NCBI RefSeq assembly: GCF_003589595.1
Contig: NW_020653713.1
Coordinates: forward strand, 356,033-420,032
Direction: 5' to 3'
From: Hyposmocoma kahamanoa
Taxonomy: Eukaryota; Arthropoda; Insecta; Lepidoptera; Cosmopterigidae
DNA: 64,000 bases
Of the stretch, positions 23,420 through 34,200 are shown one piece after another. Each line of letters opens with the position of its first letter. Position 1 is the stretch's first letter. A program made the position numbers and the translations under genes. Under the pieces are notes generated by a model. The model did no database searches and was not told the origin of the DNA. It saw only the letters and a program-made list of their open reading frames with translations.

Positions 23420-23850
23420 TCACAAGTGTATTTACCTCATATTCATGCGGCGCACAAAATATCACTCGGGAAAACTGCGGTTCACAGCAAAGAACGTGAA
23501 CGAGATACGTGTGCAGAGTGTAGGTGCGCGTGCGCCTATCGCGGGACTGCGGGCCGCCGGGCTTTCTCCCGCTTTATAGCGCTCCGCAGCGGCAGCCGCA
23601 GCCGCAGCCGCAGCGCCGCTGCCGCCACCGCCGGTGACGAATCGAACGAGTCAAACGCTTCGCAACACTGTCGATACCCAAATCGAACAAAATCTCCCAA
23701 CTGACCGTGAAGAGCGACTAACGAGCCAATGCCGTGTCTCTACAGCGGACAACGCGCTGCCGCCGCCGGCGTCGGTTATTTTAACCTCACGAAGAAAGTT
23801 AACGAAACTCCTTTCTATAAATAATAATAACCACCGCTAAAAAGCGCGCT
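23420..23850. promoter_or_regulatory. second GC-rich island with GCAGCC repeats
   Basis: GC-rich block containing a short array of GCAGCC units (23585-23625). It gives composition-driven open frames on the plus strand. No protein family is recognised. Confidence 0.3.
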
Positions 23851-25245
23851 ACAAAAAATAAAACAAAAATCCCTCGTAAGATACTTGGCCATTGTTGTCC
23901 AACGCGAGATGATGGGGTGGCACAGCATGTGCCACCCACTAAGCCACTCTTTTACTTACTGGTGATTTTTCATCATTCACAGTATCAAAAGAAGAAACGT
24001 ATAGGTACAATATGATTCACAATTCAAAGTTTTGCTTGATGAAGCAAATGACACTGAGTGAGGCAGTACGAGACGCGTGCGCTTTGACCTTTATCAGTCC
24101 ACCCAACACCACTCGACCGCAGGCAGCATCATGCACAAAAATATATAATATAAAGCATACATCGAAAAGTCGTTCTTACGATATAAAGCAGAGTCTACAT
24201 TTAACCTTCAATCTACAAAATAATTATTCTATATACCTGTAAATTAGGGAGGTGTAACAGCAGGTAGGGAGTTAGGGTCCCCAATTAGGGCGACGTATAC
24301 ATATAAGTTAATAAGCGGCGCCCAATTGACGCATGGCCCTTGAAATCGGGTAGTATAATAAGCGTTTAAAGTAGGTAAACCCTTTAGCAAGCCGTCAGAC
24401 GTTTCTATCCAGAACGGCCGCTCAAGCTCCCTTCCTTAAGTTTAGCAATTCAAAGACTTATCGTAATGTATCAGTGCCAAGTGACACTCTAGAAAATTCA
24501 AGAGCGAAGTATCTATTTTAAAAATTCCTTGTATATCTATTATTTTAATTAGCTATTTCTTCGCATTTACAAATTTGTTTAAAGCCAGTTTCATTTAAAA
24601 ATACTTTTGAGGTTTTAGCTTGATACTCGGGAAGTCAAACTCGTGTAAAAATTACGTTCACCTAATTTTGCCCGTCATACATATGTATAAAAAATGAAAT
24701 AACCACTTATTGATTCGCATACGTTTAATATCAATAGTGGTGAACGGTAAACAGTGTGAACAGGAGCGCCACTCGCGATGCGAAGCCGCGCGTGCTGAGG
24801 TTCAATGTCAGCATTTCTTGATCATTAGACACGCACTTGCACAGCGTCGTCGGACCGACATCGTGCCGCTGTCCCCAGTTGAAGGTGTAAGTTTTAACAC
24901 AACAAGACGTTAATTTACGAGACTTGCCAGAGTAGAAGTCTCAGGACACAGAGACTAATCGTAGTAACACACACTACACTCGTTAAAATTGTTCAGAGCT
25001 TGGCGTTGTCTCAACATTCATAACATGTGTTAGAAAAATAGTGCCTAAGCGCTTCACCTTGTGCTGACAGCAGCCACAAGCTGGTCGGTGACACAAACCG
25101 GGAGGAGATATATGTACGTATGCACTTACATAAATGTTGCAATAGTTCCTCTGTCGTACAAGGTAAAAATACGCGATGATATGACGACGAAGTACTTTAT
25201 GTGCAATTTACAAAACTTAGTGAAAGGCCGACGACGTATCGAGAT
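23851..25245. other. no gene seen
   Basis: Mixed AT-rich sequence, short frames only. No repeat shared with other parts of the window was noticed. Confidence 0.35.
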
Positions 25246-25920
25246 CTACACGAGTGCATTGACTGGACTCCGACTCCTCGTCAAGTAAACAGACTGCTCT
25301 TCTCGCATTTTCTCCATCTCGTACAGACAAGTGCAGCAAGGACAGAAGTATAGTCGCAAAAATTTGGCCAATTTAGAAGTCCTGGTGGGGTGCGGCATCA
25401 CGTTGCTGTCGACGGGTGCGAGGGGCGCGGCGGCCGGCAAAGGGGGAGGCCGCGGCGGCTCCCACGAAGTGAGCGGCAGCAAGAACTCCTCCGAGGGCAA
25501 GCTGTGCTTGGACGCGGGCTGCGAGTGTAGCACCAGAGTGGCCAGGTTCACCATGGAAGAGCCGTCGGAGCGGTGCAGGCCGTCGCCCAGCGCCACGTCG
25601 CCCGTCTTGCCGCGCGGGCCGGAGGCGTCGTCCAGACACAGCTTCATGCGCAGCACGGTGATGTCGGAGTCGCTGGGCCACGAGACGGCGTCGGGCAGCG
25701 GACTGCGCGGCCGCCGCGACCGCTTGCGCACGCGGCGCCGCGCCAGCCGCGCCGCCAGCCCCGACTCGAGGCTGCGCGCCGCCGCCGCGCCGCCCGCCTC
25801 CTCCGCGGGCAGCGCGAACGCCACCTGACGCACGCTGAAGCTCCCATTCGCCTTCTGCAAGTCTATAATATCTTCGATTTTCCTAATGTTCTCGTTCGCG
25901 GAGGGAATGGCCGGATCCAT
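25246..25920 (-). CDS. hypothetical 224-residue protein or terminal exon
   Basis: A continuous minus-strand frame from ATG at 25920 (MDPAIPSANENIRKIEDIID) to TAG at 25246. An in-frame TAA lies shortly upstream, so it could be a complete single-exon gene or a last exon. The N-terminal part contains IIDLQKANGSFSV, faintly like the LQxAxGSW motif near the C-terminus of VWA5-type proteins; this is weak. The middle is Arg/Ala-rich and very GC-rich; the end has a cysteine cluster (FCPCCTCLYEMEKM). The opposite strand is also open for 165 codons, a warning that GC content alone may keep the frame open. I do not recognise the protein. Confidence 0.4.
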   Translation of the reverse strand: MDPAIPSANENIRKIEDIIDLQKANGSFSVRQVAFALPAEEAGGAAAARSLESGLAARLARRRVRKRSRRPRSPLPDAVSWPSDSDITVLRMKLCLDDASGPRGKTGDVALGDGLHRSDGSSMVNLATLVLHSQPASKHSLPSEEFLLPLTSWEPPRPPPLPAAAPLAPVDSNVMPHPTRTSKLAKFLRLYFCPCCTCLYEMEKMREEQSVYLTRSRSPVNALV

Positions 25921-26153
25921 TGAGCGTGGTATTTTCCTTGTCAATTTTTAAAACATATATTTATTTTTATATTTTTGGACTACCCAATCGAGGTGGTCAA
26001 CTTTTGACGTTAAAATGACGTAAAGATCGATGACACATTATTTTAAATAAAGACGCGTTCATCATACTATCCCGAGCGATTACGCAACAGGTGGAACTCT
26101 GCCGTCTCCTTGTCGACCGCTGGCTTTCTAAAGTTTTGTCTTCAGACTTAGTT

Positions 26154-26201
26154 GTTTCTACAGTTTTGTCCACCTTAGACTGTGGACAAAACTATAGAAA
26201 C
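26154..26201. repeat. 20-bp foldback
   Basis: Arms 26154-26173 (GTTTCTACAGTTTTGTCCAC) and 26182-26201 pair with one mismatch around an 8-nt loop. A second similar half-site (TTTCTAAAGTTTTGTC) lies 30 bp upstream, so the arm is also tandemly repeated. Confidence 0.8.
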
Positions 26202-26807
26202 TTTCAACCGCCGCTTGATAAAAAGTCATTGATGTAATATTTGAAAAAATACAAACTGACTTAAACAACGCGCTAAGAATCAGAACGAAAATTTTTATGA
26301 TTTTTTTTAAATTTTGGTATATTGTAGCGTTCTTTATCATTTAGAAACTTAAACGAAAAATTAGCAAGAAATATACAAAAGTCACGTTGTATAATGAGTT
26401 GAAGTACTGAACGTATTGAATCGGCCGTAATTGGTTTGCATTGCGTAACATCGCTCATGTTTGCTCCATTCACAAACAGTTCGAGGACCTAATAAAGAGA
26501 GCGGAGCTTAGAGTCTTATCAGTACATTATTATTAAGTTATCTCTTTCATTTTCCAATAACTTTGGAGAAATCTTTAAATTGTGTAAAATCTTTCAAATA
26601 ATTGGCAACCACATTAAAACTCCTTACTCCATTATGTAATAAATACTTTCTTTAAAAAGAGACGTAAACGGCGAGTATAACATTAATTTGCTTCGTTCTC
26701 CAAAAATGTACTACTTTTACGGTTTTATTGTAATGGTTGAGGGGACCCCTTTCATTCGACACCCATATTAGTATGTATAAGTAAAATTGTAAATATCCTC
26801 TGTAGTG

Positions 26808-27036
26808 TATGATGCGACTTGACATACCTTTTTTTTATTCAATTTTTTTTTATTCCTACCTGTTAAAGGCTTGAGTGCCAGACCCTGACTCAGACCCAGA
26901 CCTACACGCTGTCTCGTGAGTCTATGCGTGGGTACACCCAGTCAGTACCACGAGAGCCGTTGGCGAGTGGACGGGGTGTTACGTCATGCATGACGGTGCG
27001 GAACCAGTGTTCACAGGAAAAGAACAAACATAACAA
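26808..27036 (+). repeat. dispersed repeat R4, copy 1
   Basis: Shares with 30872-31034 the blocks GCGACTTGACATACCT, GCGTGGGTACACCCAGTCAG, GAGCCGTTGGCGAG and CCAGTGTTCACAGGAAA. This copy has about 60 extra bases in the first half. Noncoding. Confidence 0.8.
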
Positions 27037-27324
27037 GTGGCGACGAGGATAAAAGTATGAAAAATTTGTTTATAACAAAAGAAACTACAAGATATGACAA
27101 GAAATTGCAGTTTCTCTGTACTGAGTTATACATCACGGAATATCTATCTAGGTTGTTATTTTTGATTTCTTTCCGTTAACGAAAGGCAAAAGTTAAAACC
27201 ATACAGCTAAGCGTTAGTGAAATTGTCTTTGCTAGTTTTTGGTAATGCATTAGTGCCTATAATTTCAATAATAATTACAGGAGATGACTAGTAACGTGTC
27301 TTAATGTAAACATATAACTAACTA

Positions 27325-27537
27325 ACTGCCTCCGTGGCCGAACGGTTACCATGCCGGACTGCCACGCAGAGGTCCCAGGTTCGATTCCCGGGCCGGGAGA
27401 AATGTTTGTATGGCCTACATTTATTTCTCTCGTGAGTTTGGGTGTAATTTGTGGTTGTCTATGTGTGTGTCCATGGCACCCGCGACACAGGGTTTCCCTA
27501 GTGCGGGGCTATGTTGAGTGTGTGCGTTATTATATAG
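27325..27537 (+). repeat. tRNA-derived SINE S1, copy 3 (best preserved)
   Basis: Full-length copy: box A TGGCCGAACGGTT, box B GGTTCGATTCC, GC clamp CCCGGGCCGGGAG, body, and TTGAGTGTGTGCGTTATTA tail. It serves as the reference copy for the family. Confidence 0.92.
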
Positions 27538-27804
27538 TAGGGTTACTTTTATTATGTTCTTTTTAGGTATGGAGTCTATAAAATAAGTATTTACCCAGTG
27601 CTCATAGTAAAATCCGTAGTTAAACTTTAGTAGATTTTTGTATAACGCCATTTGGCGGATGTGTCATTTGAATGACGCTGCAATGTTTTAGTTGTGACTC
27701 ACATATATGGCGTCTGTGCTCCAATTTACGAATTGTTGCCTATTGGACAAAGTAATACTGGAGCTGCTCTTTATTACAATGACAGGTAATGTAATTTAAA
27801 TAAA

Positions 27805-27988
27805 ACTGCCTCTGTGGCCGAACGGTTGCTATGTTGGATTACCCCGCGGAGGTCCCGTGTTCGGTTCCCGGGCCGGGAGTGGTATTTGTGTGGTTTATGG
27901 TTGTCTGTCGGTGTGTGTGTCCATGGCACCTGAGACGAGGGGTTTTCCTGATGCATGACTGTGGGTGTGTGCGTTATTATTGTTATAA
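27805..27988 (+). repeat. tRNA-derived SINE S1, copy 4
   Basis: Intact head (TGGCCGAACGGTT, GTTCGGTTCCCGG) with a shortened body; ends GTGTGCGTTATTATTGTTAT. Confidence 0.9.
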
Positions 27989-28959
27989 TGCATTGATATT
28001 ATCCAATGTGTGGCTCATTACCGAGCAGCTAGCTAACCTGTTGTTAGTATGTTGTTGGTGCGTCGTTGTGCGAACTATGCAGAGGTAGTAGTTGTGAGAG
28101 AAAAGTGACGCTGCTCGAGTAATTTAGCGATGCTACAGGTCTTACCATATGATCTTTTAGTGCACAACATAAGGTTCTCTTTCACAGTTTATATTTTATT
28201 GTTGTCTATTATCTTATTGAAACTGCGGTTTTGGTGCTTTATGCAATTGGAATAATGTTGATTGGTTACAGTCAACAACAACAACAATAATGTAGTGGTA
28301 AAGTTCTTTATTGGCAGGTAGCCGTATTGCGTATTAAATAAAGAAGAAAAAAAGTAAAAAATAACAATAAAAATCATGTCAAAAGGTTCCATGACAGGAT
28401 CTGAGGACTATGCTAATAACATAGCCCTCATTGTTATTCTACCATGGCCCGTATAAATTAGAACACCACAATTCGAATATATATTTAGGTACAAAAAATG
28501 GAAATCCAAATAATTATAAACATCGTAAAAGGAAAATCTTTTCAGGAAAACCAATGGCGAAATAACAGTGACGTAAGTAAATAAACGAGTCTCGGTTCAA
28601 GTGCAAGGGGTGTTAAATCTCCGTCCAAAGCGCTGATAGCAACGCTGTCTTTGAGAATCGTGTCGTGCGGTACACACGCAATGGGATAATTAAGAATGTA
28701 CCTACCCATTTAGTTACCTACATAAGTGCTTATTTATTATTAGGGACACCTAAAAGTTAAATAATCAACTAACTCAAACATTAATTATATAAATATAATA
28801 ATAACAATAAAAACAAAAAATAAATAAAAAACCAAAAACCTGTCATGGCTGTCATTAAATTGACGGCACTGGCTATCATTAAATACGGCAATGACCAACA
28901 TCAGACACCGAATGGTGAGTTACCTATTTCTGATTTTATTCCCTTTTCTTGTGTATAAA

Positions 28960-29173
28960 TAATAATAATAACGCACACACTCAACGTAGCCCCGCACTAG
29001 GGAAACCCTGTGTCGCGGGTGCCATGGACACACACACAGACAACCACAAATTACACCCAAACTCAGGAGAGAAATAATTGTAGGCCATACAACTATTTCT
29101 CCCGGCCCGGGAATCGAACCTGGGACCTCTGCGTGGCAGTCCGGCATGGTAACCGTTCGGCCACGGAGACAGT
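28960..29173 (-). repeat. tRNA-derived SINE S1, copy 5
   Basis: Full-length reverse copy whose head abuts the R1-like LINE fragment at 29174. Confidence 0.92.
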
Positions 29174-30280
29174 ATCTTTGCAGGATGCCCCGTGCGACCC
29201 CAAGTCTGATTTCGGTCCCGGTCAGGTCCCAGATGAAATACCTGGGCCTTGTCCGGCGATGGAACTTCGGGAAGCATTTCCGGCAACTTGCTCCCCGAAT
29301 AGTGGGCGCCGCATCGGCGTTGGGTCGGCTCCTGCCCAATCTCGGGAGGCCGGGAGCCCCATGCAGAAGGCTATACGCCGGGATGAGCCGAAGTATGGCC
29401 TTATACGGAGCTCCCATTTGGAGTGGGGTCTTATCAGCGGCGACGAAATCGCTGCGACCACCCGGTCGCCTCGCGGCGCTGCGTATGCGGGACCGGTGGA
29501 AAGAGGGCTTGGCGGATCCCCCCTATGGAGCTCGTACCATAGGGCCGATCCGTCCTGTCCTCGTAGAGTGGGTGAGCCGGTTCCACGGGCCGCTGTCATA
29601 CCACCTTGTGCAGGTGAGGCATGGCTGCTTCTGTCACTACCTACACAAGGTGGCGAGGAGGGAACCGTCCCCGTCGTGCCACGAGTGCGGCGCTGTGGAT
29701 GACACCGCGCAGCACACCCTAGAGGTGTGCAGCCGTTGAGATGAGCAGCACCGTACCCTGACGGGGACAATAGGGCAGGACCTCTCGCTGCCGAGCGTGG
29801 TTGCCGCCATACTCGATAGCGAGGAGTCCTGGGAGGCGGTAGCCTCCTTTTGCGCAGAGGTCATGTCGCAAAAGGAGGCCGCGGAGCGGGTGCGCGAAGA
29901 CGCGGCGGACGCGCACCCGCTTCGGCGCAGACGTACGGGGAGAAGGCGAACGCAGTTCGCTGCTCGCCTGATCCCCTGGTGAGACCAGCGGGCTCTGGAC
30001 AGGGATTCCGGATCCTGCATTGCACGGCCTCACTCGTCTGGGGAGCGGGTCGGAGGACAACCGACTCGCCCCTCCGTTGGCGCGGGAGCCCTGGCGCAAG
30101 CTAGCGGCGTCGTGGTGAATGTTCACCGATCCCACGACGCCGACTCAACCGGCGAGAGGTAAACCCGGGGGGATTTTAGTGGGGTAGGCCCTCCAGACTG
30201 GAGGGAGAGTCCCCACTTAACCCCTGAGTCTCCCTGGGCTCAGGGGTATCTATAAAGATTTCCCCCTAAAAAAAAAGTTA
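29174..30280 (+). mobile_element. R1-clade LINE 3' end, 5'-truncated
   Basis: The frame from 29174 reads through the C-terminal part of an R1-type ORF2: MKYLGLVRRWNFGKHF, LGRLLPNLGRPGAPCRRLYA, MALYGAPIW, then the CCHC-like CHECGAVDDTAQHTLEVCSR. It then meets a TGA at 29737-29739, where the family normally has Trp. After that single stop the same frame runs on to LIPW and a stop near 29982. A GC-rich 3' UTR with a small hairpin near 30191 ends in an A run at about 30270-30280. This is a classic 5'-truncated insertion, nearly intact apart from one nonsense change. Confidence 0.85.
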
Positions 30281-30590
30281 AATGGAATGTCTTATTTATA
30301 CATATACCTGTACACGCGCACAAATATTACGCATGCTGTGTGCTCATTAAATCAGTCCAAAAAAACTTGCGATGGTACTGACTGGAAAGCGGAAAAAAAA
30401 GAAGGGGTACTTCGCTGTCTCAAACGTAAAATTAAATTTTGACAGAAGACGGGCTGGGCTATCAGCGTGCATAAAGATGTTACGCGTCCGGAACACATAT
30501 CTCTGTCAGACACCTGCAAGGAGGCTCTGCTTTTTTATAAACTCCAATTCGAAATTCATTGTAAACAACATTAGATTACTATGTATAACT

Positions 30591-30810
30591 ACTGCCTCCG
30601 TGGCCGAACGGTTACCATGCTGGAGTGCCACGCAGAGGTCCCAGGTTAGATGCCCGGGCCGGGAGAAATATTTGTATTGCCTATATTTGTTTATCTAGTG
30701 AGTTTGGGCGAAATTGTGGTGTATGTACATAGAGTCTGTGTCCATGGCACCTGCGACACGGGGTTTCCCTAGTGCGGGGCTATGTTGAGTGTGTGCGTTA
30801 TTATTATTAT
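30591..30810 (+). repeat. tRNA-derived SINE S1, copy 6
   Basis: Full-length plus-strand copy with box A TGGCCGAACGGTT and tail TTGAGTGTGTGCGTTATTAT. Confidence 0.92.
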
Positions 30811-30871
30811 AATGATATTTAGTGGGCACAGGCAAATAACTTGTTTTACTTAATTATTTATAATAAAGAAG

Positions 30872-31034
30872 GGATGTAGTGTATGCGACTTGACATACCT
30901 ACACACTGTCTCGTGTGTCAATGCGTGGGTACACCCAGTCAGTATCACAAGAGCCGTTGGCGAGAGTGGACGGCGCGTTACGTCACGCATGGCAGTGCCG
31001 AGCCAGTGTTCACAGGAAAGGAATCAAACATAAC
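30872..31034 (+). repeat. dispersed repeat R4, copy 2
   Basis: Second copy of the 26808 repeat; ends near the AAACATAACA block. Confidence 0.8.
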
Positions 31035-31279
31035 AGCCTCCTCCTTCTAAAACGACTCTGCCAATACCAGAGAAATAGTGCCCCATAAATTAGACCCATT
31101 GAATTAGTTGAAGTTGTAGATAACAGTGTACGCAGTAAGTAACAGTAAAACAATCTTCTTAAACGCGAAAACTGGTCTTTTATTTTAACAAACAGTAAAA
31201 AAAACATCCTGTGCTTATAAAAATTGGACAAACAAAAAATAGATGTGCCTACACAGTACTGCTTATGTGGCTGTGGAAA

Positions 31280-34200
31280 CTATGCCGTAGAATGTTTAAG
31301 ACTTGCCTTATCAACACTCGGCACACGATGTCTCTTCAAGGCTTTTTTATTAACATCATTGACAAGAGAGCCAGTGTCTAAGTGCAGACCCACGCCGCGA
31401 GAAAAGGCCATAATGAGGCCGAGGGAAGCCGAGGGCCGGTCGGCCGGCACCATGTGTCCTGCCCCGCGGACCATGACTTCTAGTAGGTTACCCGCTGTTC
31501 TATAATACCTGATGAAATGAGAAATAGCCATCAGAAAGTTACACAATAGTGATTACAATAAATCGCACGTATTTTATTCAATGTAAAGGGTACACCTAAA
31601 GGTACGATATCTGCAACCACCCATATGTTTGTATTCCCTACATTTGTATTCCATACACTTAACAAAAGAGACAAAGAAGTTATAGACTTTAAAAATTGGA
31701 ACATAATAAGTATTAATGAACATTGCACCACATTTCACTATTACATAAATCGCTGCTTTTCAAGAATAGCCGCCCAGACGGAAATAGTTCATTTTTTACT
31801 TATTACACAGCTGTACCTATTCAAAATGTACTATGTAATTTCATTGTAAGACCCACAATTTTTCATTGGTTAAAGTAATCACGTGACAACATTGTACCGG
31901 TGTTCGTATGCAATTCGCCGGCTTTACTTGCTATATTTATTACGAGCCCTATACCCCACCTACGGTGGGGTCGGGCTCGGCCTGCGGCGCGTGGTTGCTT
32001 TCAGATTACGGGGTGTGCTTATGCTTTTCGGTGGCACAGTGATTAATACTATGGGCGCTTGATGAGGAGGCTCCAGATTCAATCCCTTATTTGAGCCAAT
32101 TTATGAAAAAAACCATTTTTAAGGTCCTGGTCAGGGTATTCTGGGTATTCCTTCATAATTATCGTTACTCTGGTACTCATAGTACAGGAAATTCCCTAGT
32201 TTCATTCGTTTCCCTAGATCAGAAATTTGAAGTGATTGTCGGCATTTTTTCCCTAAATACTTCTCTTTTTAGCACAGCTTCCAATAAAAAAGAATCTAAC
32301 AGAGAGACGGTCGAGATACAACAACGCTATAAGTTGTATAAGTAAATAAGATATTATTTCCACTACATCGGGAAGTATGCCTTACATTTTGAACAATTGT
32401 GAAATCTAGTCCCCGTATACTATACCTACGTAAGGTGAGGCATCGCCCTCCGCTAGACCTCGGCCTACAGCCTCGGCACTTATGACTTTAGTAGAATTAG
32501 AGCAAAATTTTATCAACCGCTAAAAAAGTTTATAAGGTTTGTAATATTGAAAAATGGCAAAAAATAAATTTTGACCGGAAATTATTACTTAACACCCACA
32601 TGCCGATTTTCAAGTGAATTAGAGCAAATTTTCATCTACCGCCAATAAATACTTCTATGGCAGCCATATTGAAAAATGGCGATAAACTAATGCTGATCAC
32701 AAATTATTATCAAGCACTCCTAGAGACTCCCACATGACAATTTTGGAAGGGATCAGAACAATTTTTTTTCTACTGCCTACAAACGTTTGTATGGCGGCCA
32801 TATTTGAAAATGGCGAAAAACGTGAGTCTATTCAGAGTTATTAGAATGTTTTCCTGATGAATTTTTGAATGGTTGTTTGTCAGTTAGGCCTAGCGGCCTC
32901 CTAGAAAGCCATCGAGATGTGGACGGCATCGATTATTAGTCTGCGCCTCCTGCCACACCTGTTCAACGCAACGTCTGACACAGCAATACACACGTGACTG
33001 AATACCGGACTGGAAAAATATGAATACAAAACCATTGACGAAGAACAATTTCTTACCCGGCCAAGGTTTCTTCGTGATACCAAGGCTTTCTCGACGCGTT
33101 CTTGAACTCCACAGCGGCGGAGAAGTTGAGCGCTTCGTAGGTGTTCACCGACGGGTGGTATGCCACTATGATGTCTAAGTGCCCGCTGTGTGTTACAGTA
33201 TGAGAACAATTGTACATCTTTAGAACAAAGCTACTACATTCTATTTTATGAGGTAGGATACCTAGGTTCAATTTTAATGTGTCGACACATTCATATTATA
33301 CGGATGTCCGAATAATTAAGAGAGCTCTTGGCCCGCACTGGGTTTCCTTTACTGTCATATTTCATATATCTTGCGTTGTAGTGAATAATTTCTACGTGTG
33401 AATTTGGAGTAGATAACACTGAAATTTAAAAAAAAATCGAGATCCGTGCACATCAGCGGGACACATCATCATGTCAATCACCTTGCACACTTCACTTCTG
33501 GAGACCAACCTTCGCACAAGGATTATCTTTTAAGGGGATGTCTTTTCTACGTACATAATTTAAGTTGCGTAGCATTGGTCTTATCAGTGGAGTCGTTATA
33601 AGGTCCAAATATGACATGCAAATTCCTAACTTTGTGCGTTTTATTGACGTCGTCATTTACATAATAAATTCGTAGCCTTACGGACTCTATGCAATAAAAG
33701 GAATTCAATAACTCCCACAAAGGTTATAAAAAAGTAAATTTTTATATTTTATGTTGTTCAAATAATTGCAACAGATGTACTATATATTAAGAGACCTGTG
33801 TCAAAAAAGGAATGCCTATTACCTACATTCAAGCATTCACAATGTAAATGAACCTTCCCTGTATTGCCAGCAGTCATAAGAGCAAGTAGAGCAATTCTAC
33901 AGTATCTTGTCTAAGTCATGTGGAGTCATATACACAAGATACCTGACCCCCCAAGCTGACCTTTTGGTAATAAGCACAAAAATGTGGAGAAAATTGTTAA
34001 ACAAAGTTAATCTTCAACCAGTGAGCCGTAAAATTTATTTTGATATGACTCCCTGCTCGTCTCATTAGTGAATGACATTTTAAGAAAGTTTTTATCCCAA
34101 TTTGATCTTTAACGTATGGTTCTTCACAAATTTCAACCAGCGTTAGTAAGGCCGTCATGACCAAGTGGTATTGCTTTACAAATTGAGGCAAGCATGGTCC

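Noticed and set aside
25331..25828. 165-codon plus-strand ORF
   Set aside because: Overlaps the more plausible minus-strand frame in very GC-rich DNA where stops are rare on both strands.
29222..29770. Minus-strand 182-codon ORF
   Set aside because: Antisense to the R1-like LINE ORF2, whose plus frame carries the conserved motifs.
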